Positions 35,527-48,399 of a stretch of 64,000 nt of DNA are shown piece after piece. The position numbers were made by a program, and so were the translations under genes. The notes beneath the pieces were generated by a model. It ran no database searches. It was not told the origin of the DNA and worked only from the letters and a program-made list of their open reading frames with translations. The stretch spans positions 19,652,350 through 19,716,349 of the forward strand of contig CM055608.1 of assembly GCA_029379385.1 (NCBI GenBank). Direction: 5' to 3'. The first letter of the stretch is position 1; every line of letters begins with the position of its first letter. This DNA comes from Quillaja saponaria. Taxonomy: Eukaryota > Streptophyta > Magnoliopsida > Fabales > Quillajaceae.

Positions 35527-38276
35527 TGTCATACCCTCGTACAAAGTCATGATTGGCCAGAGAAATAGATTATCAAACTCCGTAACCCTAACTCCACATT
35601 CACTGAACACAATTGACTCTTAAACACTTGTAGTTAAAACAAAGACTTTGATGCATTATATTAAAGACGCAAATTTATTTAGCGAATAAATGATATTTCT
35701 AACTGAAAAGTTTGGTAGAAATTCTTCATAAAGTGAAACATACCCAATAGTACATTCATATATAATCTGCAAACAACCAGTAAACAAGAGTACTAATATA
35801 CGCAGAAGAGCTCAACTCCAAACATCATATTAATAAACACAGTTAAACTACCATATATAACAAAACACAAGGAACATAAGCCTATTGTAATTGCAATTTT
35901 GTCCTTTGGCTTCAAGTATGTAATTCTGGATTATATCTTGCAGCAAGATTATTGACAAGTCAAGTATGTTTAAGCAACGATCACTTGGTCTTCCTGATAC
36001 TAAAAAATAAATAAATAAATAAATAAAACAATTGAAGAAAAGTGAGTCATAAAGACTCTGTGAGTAAAAAACGTATCCTTGAAGGTACCAACATCAAACA
36101 AAACATAAACATGCATATACATTAGTTATCTCATGTAACTATATTCATGTCGTAATTCACCAATACACTTACGTACATGTAATTATCATAAAATCAATTA
36201 ATTACAAGATAAACAAATCAATTCAAATATAGCAATCAAAACACTTAAAATATACAAAGGGCCAATAGAGTAACTCAGTCCTGCACAATAACGAGCAGTT
36301 TTGCACCCGCATAACAATTTATTTTCTGTAATCTATCACATTCGGGACTGAGCACTCGATTCTTTTTAAATCAAAATATCAAATCAGAATGTACTAGGTA
36401 CACCCGGATTTTAAGTAGGAAGTAAAACCATTTCAAATAAAAATTTACTTTATTGGCCTTTATAAACCACATATAATTTCACACATCAAACATAATTCAA
36501 ATAACTCAATTAACTATAAGCACTGCTAAATTTAAACAACTTTATTCAATTACATATAAATAATTTCACATATTAATCTAGTAATCAAAGGGCACACAAT
36601 TCACTCTCAATATTCAAGAATGTGACTCGTCGTTCCGTCTAACATGCGAAGGTGTCGATATATCTTTGACATGATCCAGAGCTGAAAATCATAAATTTGT
36701 ATATTACTTTATATAATCATTGTATAATTAATTCTATGATTCCTCAATCCTTTACATATCTATTTAATATATTACTTGAAAATAAATTTCTCTTAAATAC
36801 TTCACCAGCTATCTTGATGTAAAACTAATTATTTCAATTTATTCAAGAATTCAAATTTCTTAATTTAACAGTAATATAGTTAAATTTTATGTTTCCCAAT
36901 TAGCTATTTAACAAATGAAACTTATATAAATTAATTCCTATAGATATCTTACATTCAATTTCTAATAAACATTTTATCAAATTCTTGACATGTATAGTCA
37001 CTCCTAGTTCATATACATACATATTTTCTAATATAATCAAGATAATCTCATAAGCTTTATATTAAACATATTACACTTATTAAATTAAATTAAATCAACT
37101 ATCAATTTTTCATAATATTCACATTTCAAACATTGAATTTACTAACTAATTATTTAGAGTTCCCTAAACTTAAAAGCATAACTAATAGAATCCTAAACTT
37201 CCTATTTTAATAACTATCTTATGTGCTTATTATGAATAAATTTTGATTTACAATTCACAATTCCTCTAACCTCTTATGTTTAAATATTTAATAACACACT
37301 AATCATAAGATTTAGTTTTATGAAACTCCCATTTACTCACCTAAACTAAAAAGTTTTCCCCTACCTAACTACCTCTAAAGCTCACGGCAAAGGTATGACA
37401 TAGAGGTGTTGGAGCTGTCTCGGCTGCCTCTCCAATTCAAGCTATCACCACCCTCTACACTTCTCACCAACCAGACAACAAGAAACAACAGCCATCAAGT
37501 AAGTAAGAGCTTGAACCATGAAGGAAAAAGAAGCTACAGGCAAAATAAGGAACGGGGAATTTCAGTAGCTGTCCAAGAGCTGATTGTTCACAAAATTGGT
37601 TTTAACTTCCTCACTCCCATACACTCCTACAGCAGCTCACACAAAAGGAGGGAACTCAATGATCAATTGCACTTATACACAGCTAAACCAGAAGTAAAAA
37701 TAGCTATTCAGCCAACTTTATGACCATAAACCGCAAATCTGCCCACCACACGTGAACAAGAAGGAAAATTATGAGATAACTTACCAAAATCCTAACCTAG
37801 CTGCCAACCTTATGAAGATTCACGGCTAAAAGTGGAAAAAACAGTTGAAGGAGTAAAACATGGCACATCAAATGGAAAATGGAGGAAAAGGAATGAAGCA
37901 AATCGGTTAAACGATGAAGGAAAGAAAAGACAAAACAAATAAGATAGTAAAATATATTTGAAAGGTTAAGAACTCTTTGGATTTGTGGTGGTAATTAATT
38001 CTAGAAATAAATATATATACACATATTATCATGGTTTTCTAATTTAATTTCTAGTTTATACACTTGTTGCAACACATCATTAAAATTTACATAAGTAAAT
38101 TTCAAGTATTTAAAATTAACTAATGACACTGGTGAGAATTAATTTTCTAATTACATGTATAAATATAAAAATGTTTGTCTATTTTAACTTTATTTCACGT
38201 AAACTTTTATCTACCTAGTTATAACAAGTTATATACTGAACAATTCTAAAACGAACATAAAATATCAGGTTATAGC
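35527..38276. mobile_element. Solo LTR B (~2.75 kb, target duplication ATTAT)
   Basis: Starts TGTCATACCCTCG and ends at about 38276 in CAGGTTATAGC(A). ATTAT lies immediately left (35522-35526) and right (38277-38281); the terminal A of CA overlaps or was lost at the right edge. It shares with LTRs A and C the GGCCAGAG and GTAACCCTAA start region, a run of GTACC near +540 and CGGGACTGAGCACTCG. It is more diverged and longer than A and C. The plus-strand frame at 37406-37723 within it has no recognised similarity. Confidence 0.72.
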
Positions 38277-38281
38277 ATTAT

Positions 38282-39029
38282 CAATGAATAATCTCATACT
38301 TCAACATCTCTTATTCAACTATATTAAAAGTCAGGACACTCTTATAGTGTCATTTAGCTTTTTAACACCAAAATTTCATAAAATACTCTTCATATCTACG
38401 TTTCTCTCATTGCATATATACGTTTAAAGTAACGCACGTGAATGGTAATTATGATATATACTTATAATGTCAAGAAATTATTTTTAGAATATTTAATGTA
38501 TAATTATTTTTTTTTAAATTCTAAAAATGTAGGAAGAATTAATACAATAATATTATAATCATAAAAACTATACTCTTAATATTTATTTTCATTCATAGCA
38601 TTTTAATAGAAAATTAATTTATAATATTATAATTATTTGTAACTTATTAAATTAAAAAAATAAGAAATTCAATATTAATTACTATTGAGATATAGTTACT
38701 GACAAATTATAGATTTATTAATATTAAAAAGATAGGATAAAAAAATTAATAGTCATAAAATAATTACAATTATATTATTTAAGAAAATAAAATTTCTGCC
38801 ATTAAAGTTAAAACAACAATATATAATCATGGAAACTATACTCTAAATATTTTTTAAATTCATAATGTTTTTTAAAAAAAGTATTTCATAAATTTAGAAG
38901 AACTAAGAGATATTATAATTATTAGAAACTTATTAAATAAAATTTTTGAAAAATTCAATATTAACTAATATTGACATTTGATTATTGAAAAAATATAGTT
39001 TGTTTATGATATAAAAGTTAAACAACAAT
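38282..39029. repeat. AT-rich tandem repeat, interrupted by solo LTR C
   Basis: Two diverged units begin AAACTATACTCTTAAT (about 38566) and AAACTATACTCTAAAT (about 38834), roughly 267 bp apart, and share TTCAATATTAA(T/C)TA and TTGA(G/C)AT. A third unit (AAACTATACTCTTAAT at about 41240 to 41450) lies just beyond solo LTR C, so the LTR inserted into an existing array. Confidence 0.6.
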
Positions 39030-39034
39030 ATTAT

Positions 39035-41225
39035 TGTCACACCCTCAAATGAAGGTATGACTGGCCAGAGGGATGGATATTCCATAACCCTGTAACCCTA
39101 AATATGCAAATAGATAAACACAACAATTTATAGAATTTTTGGGCAGAGTTTCCCCATACGATAGAACATGCCCATAAAAAAAAAACCAATAACCTGGATT
39201 CAAGTTGATAGCAAAACACAACATCAGAATATACAAAGGGGCTCCGACCCGACAACACACAATGCACCATAATAATCATTATATGTAAATATATTACAAC
39301 CATGCATGACATCCTATGTGACTGCAAGTATTGCCCTTTACGCTCCATGAGTGCGATTTACGAATATACCTTGCCGCTGCAAAGTCGGCAGGTGGGCCTA
39401 TGTAGCGATCAACAGTTATCTCCTGCAAACTAAAAAAACAACAAAGGAAAGGGTGAGTCACCGTGACTCAGTGAGCAATTCATGTACCCTATGGGTACCA
39501 GCATCATACAACACAAAATTTTAAGTTACAACTCATAGTCACGTTTATTAATATACATACATGGTTACTATAATCATATAATCACAATTCACTTGACTTA
39601 CAATCCCAAAATAGCAACCAACTTATATAAATCAGTCAACAACTACACAATCAACTGAACAAACAAAGGGCCAACGAGTAACCCAGCCCCGCACACCAAT
39701 ATCACCCCCTACCGGGCATTTACGCGCCCGCACACCAAATTAATCTTCACACACAAATCCATCCCACCGGGGCTGAGCACTCCAATAGTTTTTAAAATCA
39801 TTGTCAGAAATGAAACTCATCTTCCAGAAAATATTCACGAGTTGGCCCTTATCAAACACAATCAATGTCAATCACATATCACTCAATCAAATTGCTGAAA
39901 TCACTCATTTACTTAGATTTTATTATAACTCATATAATTCCAGTATACACGTAATGGCACACAAAATCTGATATCCATAAAGCACATGATTCACTCACAA
40001 GTTCACGTACGAGTCTCGTCAGTGCTGTCTTATACATGACGGTGCCTGGAATATCCTCGACACGCTCAGGAGCTGAAAATCATAAATCAATAAATTACTA
40101 ACAATCATTTCTAAATTAACTTGACGATTTCATAATTGTACATAATTATATCAAATATGTAAAGCAATAGTAATTAACCCGTTACATTTAATGAATTTAC
40201 CTTCATAATCTAACATTACCCTATAAGGTATATTAGAATTTAATACTTATGTAGTATATATATATATATTTCCAATTTAACTAATTATATTATCCAATAA
40301 CTTAGGACGAGTTACTTATCTAATTGTGTATATAAATATATATATGCATCTTAGTTATTTAACATTAACCTCCTTCTTAAATTACTTCTTCTAATATTTA
40401 CATATTATATTAGTACAATTTCAACCTAACTCACTCATTTATCTTCCTAATTCCTCTAGTAGCAGACTGCCTTGACCATCAAAGGCACCTCTCATCCCGT
40501 TCCCACAACTTCACCGCACGACCTCATGCCCATCGGTGGTGACCAAGCCTCTAACCTGCTAACTACTTCCTATGTTGCATCTAACCCCTCAATCAAGGCA
40601 AAGGATGACCCACTCACTGGTTACACAAGAAAATCAAAGGATTGAGGCACAATCTAGCAGAAAATTTTGTGATCTAAAACCACTAAGGCGAAGTGGGAAA
40701 GAGGTCAGCTGGTAACTAGTAGCTAGGACGTTCGGCTGCTTACCAAGAACAGAAGTCGACCACCTCAACCTGCTGAGCTATACGGTGGCTGCTGACTTCC
40801 TATTGCGACTCACGACCGGTTGCTGCCATGGCTGGAAATGGAAGCTCAGCACTGCCAAAGGTTGAAGGAGACAGTAGCTGGCGTTGTACGGGTGGCGTTC
40901 CACTGCCAAGATGGCTCACTGAGTTTGGGTGATGGAGATCAAGTACAGGGAAGAAAAATGGAGGAGGTGCAGAGCAAGGAAAAGCAGTCGGCTGTGTCTC
41001 TCTTTTCCTTCTTGAAAAGAAAACGCTGGCAGGAAAATATCAAGCAAAAAGGAGGCCAATAAAATAATAACAAAAAAAACTACACCACACAATTGCTTAT
41101 ATATATATATTTAACTTTCCTTAATGTAATTAAATTCATTATTAATAATTGTATGTAGGTATATTGTATAGGTATATATTACATACGAGAATGTTACGTA
41201 CGCATTACGTAATTAGGGTCTCACA
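39035..41225. mobile_element. Solo LTR C (2191 bp, target duplication ATTAT)
   Basis: Starts TGTCACACCCTC and ends AGGGTCTCACA, so the termini are also imperfect inverted repeats. ATTAT flanks both sides (39030-39034 and 41226-41230). The interior carries the CCGGGCATTTACGCGCCC block near 39715 and GGGGCTGAGCACTC near 39768, as in LTR A. No internal domain is present. The GC-richer stretch 40440-41060 could hold the transcribed leader of the family. The open frames on it are not recognised. Confidence 0.87.
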
Positions 41226-41230
41226 ATTAT

Positions 41231-43608
41231 AATTAAAAAACTATACTCTTAATATTTCTTTTAATTTATAGTATTTTTTAAAGAACTAAAAAAAATAAAG
41301 ATTATTAGGTACTTATCAAATAAAAATAATCAAAAATTTAATTTTAATTGCTATTGACATATAATTATCGTAAAATTATAGATTTTTTAATATTAAGAAG
41401 AATTAGTAAAAAAGAAATCAATAGTTCTAAAACAATTACAATTCTAGTAATATTAAAATAGAGAAAAAAAGGGGAAAAGTAAAATAAAAATAAAAATAAA
41501 AAAAGTAGTATTTTTGAAACAAAATAAAAACTAAACATAACTATGTAATAATATAAACTCATAAGGGTATAAAAGAAAGTCAACAATTTATGTCTCTAAG
41601 GCTTTTTTTATATATAGGTATAAATTTTAAAAGGAACTAAGATAAAAAAAAGTTTTAAAAAAATATAGAAAACTCTCCTTACACGTTCCTATATTTAGAT
41701 TCTTCCCCAAATTGGTTACTAGAGAGATATCCATGAGAATTAGCAATGACATAGGTAGAGAAGTATTCATCATCCATGGCCGTTTTAAGTGCTGCAGTAG
41801 AGATTTTTAAGCTACCTTTCTCTATTCATCCTCATTCCTTTTGCTCAAGGAAAGCAATGTTGATCCAATTTACCAATATTAAGTTCTTTCGTTTGACTAG
41901 TATGCCATCATGCGCAAGGTTCAAATTTTCGAATCCATTTTGTCATATCCCTCCACAATATTAGTTCAAGAGAAAGCAATTGTTCTTAATTCGGATGTTG
42001 AATCACTAAAATTTTGTATTTTTACATAGTATACTAAAAATTTGTTTATGGGTTTCTGTCTGTTAATTTTTGCTTATTTCTTTTTCTATTTCTTTGATTT
42101 CAGCATATCAAGGTAATCATAACTACTGAAGAGGTTAGTCTATTTCCTTTGCAATTATAAAATTATTTTTTACTTTTTTTTTATTGATGGAGAAATGTCA
42201 TGAAGGAAAAGAAAATACCTACATTGATAGTTATTGTTATTATTTTTTACCTAGGAATAGGAAAAATACTATTCAATTTGATACACAAACCTCTTTTGAC
42301 TTAGGCTGAGTTTAGTAATACTGTGACTTTTAAAACACTGTAGCGAAAAAGCATATGTCAAAAATTCACAGCAACCCTATTTGATAAATCTTTTATAAAA
42401 ATTAATGTGAGTAGTAAAAACATTGAATAATGTGTTTAGTAAAGTAAGTTATAAGCTATTGCGAATATATAAAATGATAAAAATAGACATCAGTAATACT
42501 TATTAACTTTTATTATATGGTTTATAAATTAATCAATGATACATTTGAGATTTTCTAAAATTAATAAGGGGATATTTGTACTTTTAATTTTGAAATGTCA
42601 TAACCAACTTTTAAAAGTATCACTTGAAGTATTTTTAAAAGAACCCTAACTTTTTTAAAGCAATAAAAGAAGCACCCCTAAAAAAATTATTAATCAAATA
42701 ATTTTTAGGTGTTGTGGCTATTAAAAAGCCACAACATCATCTTAAAAAACGTTACCAAACTTAGTCCTTAAAAAAAAATTTTACTTCAAAATGAGGGTGA
42801 TAACTTTTAAGTAGATTGTTCTGAATAGATTGATTGACGTCATGATTTTGCATTTTCAGCATAGTATCAAACACTTGGTGACACAGGGACTTGGAGGTGG
42901 AGATAGTTAAGGAGTTGTTTGGTACTTAAGGATTTGGGATTGAGAAATCGCTTTATGTGTTTGTGGTTGTGGTTGTTGCTGTGAAGAGGGAGAAGGTTAA
43001 GAGGAGTATAACTAAGGTCAAAGTAACTTTTAAGTGAATCTTGCACCAGTAGCAAATAAAGTCGACAAACAAAAGAAATCACAGAAAACCTTACTTCTTC
43101 ATTAATGTTCTAATTTCTTTGCTATATGATTTATTTTCTAGGAATTATTTTTAAATATTTCTTAATTTATTTTATGTAATGGTTTATGTTTTTATTGAAG
43201 TTATAAATTTGTACCAAAATTAACAGATAATTGTTGATGCTGTAATTTCTATGTTTGATGTTTTATTTTCTAGGCATTGTTTTTTTTTTTTTCAAGTTCT
43301 TTCATTGGTTTGGCCTGATAGTTTCATTTTTAATGGAAGTAATATCAAATGGATATCGATTGTTTTCTATTATATTTGTCGGGACATTGAGTTCTCAGGA
43401 GTGAATTGAATCTTTGGATCCTCATGTTGGATCATTTCTCAGGAATAGATTATTTTAACCTCTTTTTCTTTAGCCTTTCCCATTTGTTAAATTTGTCATT
43501 AGTACGTAATTTTTTGGGTTGTTTGATCCTTATTTACTCCTCCTGATAGGTTTCCTGATCATCCATGGAGATATTTAATACATTCTATTATATTCCTTTA
43601 CTATTTCC
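41231..43608. other. Spacer with possible remnants of an unrecognised gene on +
   Basis: After the third AT-rich repeat unit, an ATG in good context (41776) opens a 62-codon frame (MAVLSAAVEIFKL...) that reads like a plastid transit peptide. A short piece with TTTGATTTCAG before HIKVITTEE follows (about 42104), and a piece (about 42895-43050) encodes GFGIEKSLYVFVVVVVAVKR after a stop. These may be exons of a broken gene or chance. I do not recognise the family. The rest is AT-rich. Confidence 0.25.
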
Positions 43609-43930
43609 TGTTAAGAATCAACACCAGTTGTTAGAAGGATGAGTCCAAGCTTGTTTGCAATTTCTTTATTTGTTAGATAAGTCAGTAAGCTTAGTAGTAT
43701 GACCAAGTCTACCTTGAATTATTCAAATATTTGTTTCACTGAGTTTGTTTTCTGTTTCATAGTCTTAAGCTAAGTCTCTTGTTCCACTAAGTTTGTTTTC
43801 TGTTTCCTAGTCTTAAGCTAAGTCCTGTTAGTGGCATTAGTGGACTTATTCTGTAAGCCTATAAAAGGCATTTCTGTTGCATCAAATAAATATCATCCTT
43901 CTCATCTCTCTGATTTTCTCTCATTCTACA
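43609..43930 (+). repeat. 5' LTR of the copia element
   Basis: 322 bp with TG...CA ends. A TATA-like CCTATAAAAGGC lies near 43859-43870, about 60 bp before the LTR end, and probably starts transcription. A ~47-bp stretch containing GTTTGTTTTCTGTTTC and CTTAAGCTAAGTC is tandemly duplicated inside this LTR and in its partner. Confidence 0.93.
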
Positions 43931-43932
43931 TT

Positions 43933-43944
43933 TGGTATCAGAGC
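43933..43944 (+). other. Primer-binding site (initiator tRNA-Met)
   Basis: TGGTATCAGAGC two bases after the 5' LTR, the standard copia primer site. Confidence 0.93.
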
Positions 43945-43980
43945 CAGGTTGGAGTGGTGTGAGGTTTCTTTGACGACATA

Positions 43981-44895
43981 ATGAGTGATCTTCAAGTTGT
44001 TGGAGGAATAAAAAAGCTCAACAACCTGAATTATAATACATGGTTGACATGTATGATGTCCTACATGCAAGGTCAAGATCTTTGGAAGGTCGTCAATGGA
44101 AGCGAAGTTATGCAGCCAGTGGCAGAGGATGCGAATGGTATCTTGCAGAAGTGGAAGATCAAAGTAGGCAAAGCAATGTTTGCTTTGAAAACTACAATTG
44201 ATGAAGAGGTATTGGAGCACATTCGGGATGCTAAAACACCAAAGGAAGCTTGGGACACATTGGCTACACTTTTCTCAAAGAAGAATGACACACGACTACA
44301 ACTTTTAGAAAGTGAGCTGCTGTCAGTAGCGCAACGTGACACAACGATTGCACAATATTTTCACAAAGTGAAGTCAATATGCCATGAGATTTCAGAACTG
44401 GATCCAACAGTTCCAATTGGGGTAACCAGGATGAAAAGAATAATCATTCATGGTTTGAGACAAGAATTCAGAGGTTTTGTTGCTGTTGTACAAGGATGGC
44501 TAAATCAACCATCACTTGTTGAGTTTGAGAATCTGCTTGCAAGTCAAGAAGTCATGACTAAACAAATGAGAGGAGTATCACTGAAGGGTGAAGAGGAAGC
44601 ACTCTATGCAAACAAAGGCAGAGGCTACTCCAAGCAACACACCACTGATAGATATAACAAGAATAATGATGAGGTGAAAAGTTATCAAGGAGAGGGGAGC
44701 TCGTATACAGGGGGAGCTTCAAAGAATTATGGCAATAGTAGAAGGTTTGAAGGGAAGTGCTACAATTGTGGGAAAAAGGGTCACATGGCAAAAGATTGTT
44801 GGTCAAAGAAAAGGTCCATGGAAAGCAATGCTGTTACTTCTGATACAAAGGAGGAAAATGAAGATGACTGGGATGCTGAAGCTCTTTTGCTGTAG
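43981..44895 (+). pseudogene. copia gag (capsid/nucleocapsid)
   Basis: 304 residues from the ATG 50 bp after the LTR. The N-terminal part (LNNLNYNTWLTCMMSYMQGQ) is the copia UBN2-type gag domain. A CCHC zinc knuckle (CYNCGKKGHMAKDC) lies near residues 260-273 and binds RNA. The frame stops at TAG 44893-44895 because of a single-base frame change; protease sequence continues in another frame. In an intact copia element gag and pol form one polyprotein, so this truncation disconnects pol. Confidence 0.9.
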
Positions 44896-47800
44896 AAGAG
44901 AAGGAGTTAGCACTCACTGTGACAACATCTAAACAAATTGATTATGAGAATGACTGGATCATTGACTCAGGTTGCTCAAATCATATGACAGGTGATAAAG
45001 AAAAGCTGCAGAATTTGTCTGAATACAAAGGAAGCCGTGTGGTTGTGACAGCTAACAACTCAAAGTTACCAGTAGTTCACATTGGTAAGACAATGGTTTC
45101 TCCTCAATTTAGTGTTAACTAGGTGTCGCTTCAAAATGTCTACCATGTACCAGGTATGAAGAAAAATCTAATTTCAATAGCACAATTAATATCATCAGGC
45201 CATTTTGTTTTATTTGGTCCACAAGATGTGAAGGTGTATCGTGATCTCACGAGTTTAGAAAAGTCAGTGATGAAAGGAAGAATGTTAGAGTCAGTCTATG
45301 TGATGTCAGCAGAATCTGCATATGTAGACAAGACTAGAAAGAATGAGACAGCAGAATTGTGGCACATGCGGTTGAGTCATGTTACCTACTCCAAGCTTAG
45401 TGCAATGATGAAAAAGTCAATGCTAAAGGGACTTCCCCAACTTGAAGTAAGAACTGATACAATTTGTGCAGGGTGTCAGTATGGTAAAGCATACCATCAC
45501 CGTATGAAGAGTCCAAGTTTAAAGCTAAAGAACCATTAGAGTTAATACACTCTGATGTATTTGGACCTGTCAAACAGCCATCAATTAGTGGAATGAAATA
45601 TATGGTGACCTTTATAGATGACTTTTCCAGGTATGTGTGGGTTTACTTGGTTAAAGAAAAATCTGATACTTTTTCTAAATTTAAAGAGTTTAAAGAAACA
45701 GCTGAAACAGAAGTTGGTAAGAGACTTTGTTGCCTGCGCACTGACAACAGGAGAGAGTATAACTCATTCGAGTTTTCTCAGTACCTACAAAAATGTCGAA
45801 TACATCATCAGTTCACATGTGCCAATACACCACAACAAAACGGTGTAGCAGAAAGAAAGAATAGACATCTTGCAGAAATTTGTCGGGGTATGCTTCATGC
45901 AAAGAACATACTTGGAAGGTTTTGGGCTGAAGCAATGAGGACTGCAGCCTTTGTGATCAACAGACTTCCTCAGAAAAGGTTATGTTTTCTATCACCTTTT
46001 GAAAAACTACGAAACATGAAACCTACTGTTAGCTATTATCGAGTATTTTGGTGTATATGCTCTGTGTTTGTACCAGATCATTTGCATAGCAAAATTGACA
46101 AGAAGGCTGTTAGCTGCATCTTTGTAGGATATGACAGCCAAAGAAAAGGGTGGAAATGCTGTGATCCTATAACAGAAAAGTGTTATACATCTCGAAATGT
46201 GGTATTTGATGAATCATCTTCGTGGTGGTCCTCAGAAAATGAGATATTACCAGATTCAAATGATTTTGAAGCTGAGTTGCAAACTGCTCAATTTCAATCA
46301 ACTTCCAATGAAACTTAGAGATGTAGGTGGTGATGGTGATGCCGAACAAGGTGTAGCTCAAAATTCTTGGCAGACTGGTGTGTATCAACAACCAAGTGAA
46401 GAAGGTGAGCATGGTGAAGCAGAAATACCAACTCAACAATCACAACCCAGAAGATCAACAAGAATTCGAAAACCAAACACCAAGTATACCAACGCTGCTA
46501 TAGCAGAAGAAGTAGATGCAAACGAACCCGAGACATATGAAGAAGCATCTCAAAATACTGTGTGGATTGAAACTATGGAAGAAGAGATTGCTGCCTTAGA
46601 ACAAAATCAGACTTGGGAACTTGTGCCAAAACCAAGAGATGTGAAACCTATTTCTTGTAAATGGGTTTATAAAGTAAAACGATGCACAGATGGTTCAATC
46701 AAAAGATACAAAGCTCGACTGGTAGCTCGAGGGTTCACTCAACAATATGGAGTAGACTATGATGAAACATTTAGTCCAGTAGCAAAGTTCACAACTGTGC
46801 GAGTCCTACTTGCACTTGCAGCTAACAAAAACTGGAACTTATGGCAAATGGATGTGAAGAATGCATTTTTGCATGGAGAGTTGGATCGAGAGATTTACAT
46901 GATTCAGCCAATGGATTTTCAAAATAGAGATCATCCTAAATACGTGTATAAGTTGCGGAAGGCCACTCTATGGATTAAAACAAGCACCAAGGGCTTGGTA
47001 TGGTAAGATTGCTGAATTCTTGACTCAAAGTGGTTATTTGATGACGTCTGCAAATTCTAGTTTATTTGTCAAAGTCAGTGAAGGAAAGCTTGCTATTGTA
47101 CTAGTATATGTGGATGATTTAATCATAACAGGTGATTGTGAAGAAGAAGTTCTCCAAACAAAGGAGAACTTATCAATTCGTTTTCAGATGAAAGAACTTG
47201 GACAACTCAAGCATTTTCTTGGTCTGGAGGCAGATCGTACTCAAGAATGAATAATTCTCCATCAACAAAAATATTCCAAAGATTTGTTGAAGAAGTTTGG
47301 TATGATTGGATGCAAGCCAATTTCAACACCAATTGAACAAAATGCCAGAATATGTGCAGATGAAGGAAATGACTTGCAAGATGCAACAATGTATTGACAA
47401 TTAGTAGGAAGTCTAATTTATTTAACTTTGACTCGACCAAATATTTCTTATGCAGTGGGTGTGATGAGTCGGTACATGCAAAAACCAAAGAAATCTCATA
47501 TGGATGATATTCAACGAATACTGAGATATGTGAGAAGTACGATGGATTATGGTATTTTGTACGAGAAAGGTGGAGATTGCAAGATTGTTGGCTATTGTGA
47601 TGCTGATTATGCAGGAGATCATGACACTCGTCATTCAACTACCGGGTATGTATTTAAACTTGGGTCAGGAGCAATTTCTTGGTGCAGCAAAACGCAACCC
47701 ACTGTGTCTCTGTCAATAACAGAAGCTGAACATCGATCAGCAGCAATGGCAGCTCAAGAAAGCACTTGGCTTATACAGTTGCTGAAGAATCTATGTCAAC

Positions 47801-48072
47801 CAATTGACTATGCAATTCCCTTGTATTGTGACAACCAGTCAGCAATTCGTTTGGCAGAGAACCCAGTTTTTCATGCAAGAACTAAACATGTGAAAGTACA
47901 TTATCATTTTATCAGAGAAAAAGTTTTGCAAGAAGAAATTGGGTTGAAGTAGATTAAGACAGAGGATCAAGTTGCAGATTTATTCACAAAAGGTTTAAGC
48001 ATCACCAAGTTTGAAAAGTTTTGTCATCAGCTAAACATGGTTGAAAGAAGGAGAGCTGGTATTGAGGGGGAG
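44896..48072 (+). pseudogene. copia pol: protease, integrase, reverse transcriptase, RNase H (broken)
   Basis: Protease: [14 protein letters not shown] (active-site D-S-G, about 44952-44993). Integrase: HMRLSH with CAGC zinc-binding parts (45364-45480), core [13 protein letters not shown] and [11 protein letters not shown] (the D-D-E triad is still present, though the usual GG after DN is RR). Reverse transcriptase: KWVYKVK, QMDVKNAFLHGEL and YVDD (47106-47117). RNase [10 protein letters not shown] and YCDNQSA. Lesions seen: frame changes near 44893, 45515, 46310 and 46970, and in-frame stops at 45120 (TAG), 47248 (TGA), 47395 (TGA) and 47950 (TAG). No active product is possible from this copy. 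Confidence 0.92.
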
Positions 48073-48394
48073 TGTTAAGAATCAACACCAGTTGTTAAAA
48101 GGATGAGTCCAAGCTTGTTTGCAATTTCTTTATTTGTTAGATAAGTCAGTAAGCTTAGTAGTATGATCAAGTCTACCTTGAATTATTCATATATTTGTTC
48201 CACTGAGTTTGTTTTCTGTTTCCTAGTCTTAAGCTAAGTCTCTTGTTCCACTGAGTTTGTTTTCTGTTTCCTAGTCTTAAGCTAAGTCCTGTTAGTGGCA
48301 TTAGTGGACTTATTCTTTAAGCCTATAAAAGGCATTTCTGTTGCATCAAATAAATATCATCCTTCTCATCTCTCTGATTTTCTCTCATTCTACA
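48073..48394 (+). repeat. 3' LTR of the copia element
   Basis: 322 bp, same length as the 5' LTR; preceded by the polypurine tract at 48064-48072 and followed by the TTTCC duplication. Confidence 0.93.
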
Positions 48395-48399
48395 TTTCC

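Larger units (their letters stand above)
43609..48394 (+). mobile_element. Ty1/copia LTR retrotransposon, structurally complete, coding-dead
   Basis: LTRs 43609-43930 and 48073-48394 are both 322 bp, beginning TGTTAAGAATCAACACC and ending CATTCTACA. TTTCC flanks both sides (43604-43608 and 48395-48399). The primer site TGGTATCAGAGC (43933-43944), complementary to initiator tRNA-Met, and the polypurine tract GAGGGGGAG (48064-48072) are intact. The domain order gag, protease, integrase, reverse transcriptase, RNase H defines Ty1/copia. I count about 7 differences between the LTRs (about 2%), which points to a young insertion. The coding region has several frameshifts and stops. Confidence 0.96.

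Noticed and set aside
35527..41225. Solo LTRs B and C as the two LTRs of one element
   Set aside because: They differ strongly in sequence and length, each has its own target duplication, and no primer site or coding sequence lies between them.
44073..47638. Several 70-140-codon minus-strand frames across the copia element
   Set aside because: They are antisense shadows of gag and pol with no domain similarity.
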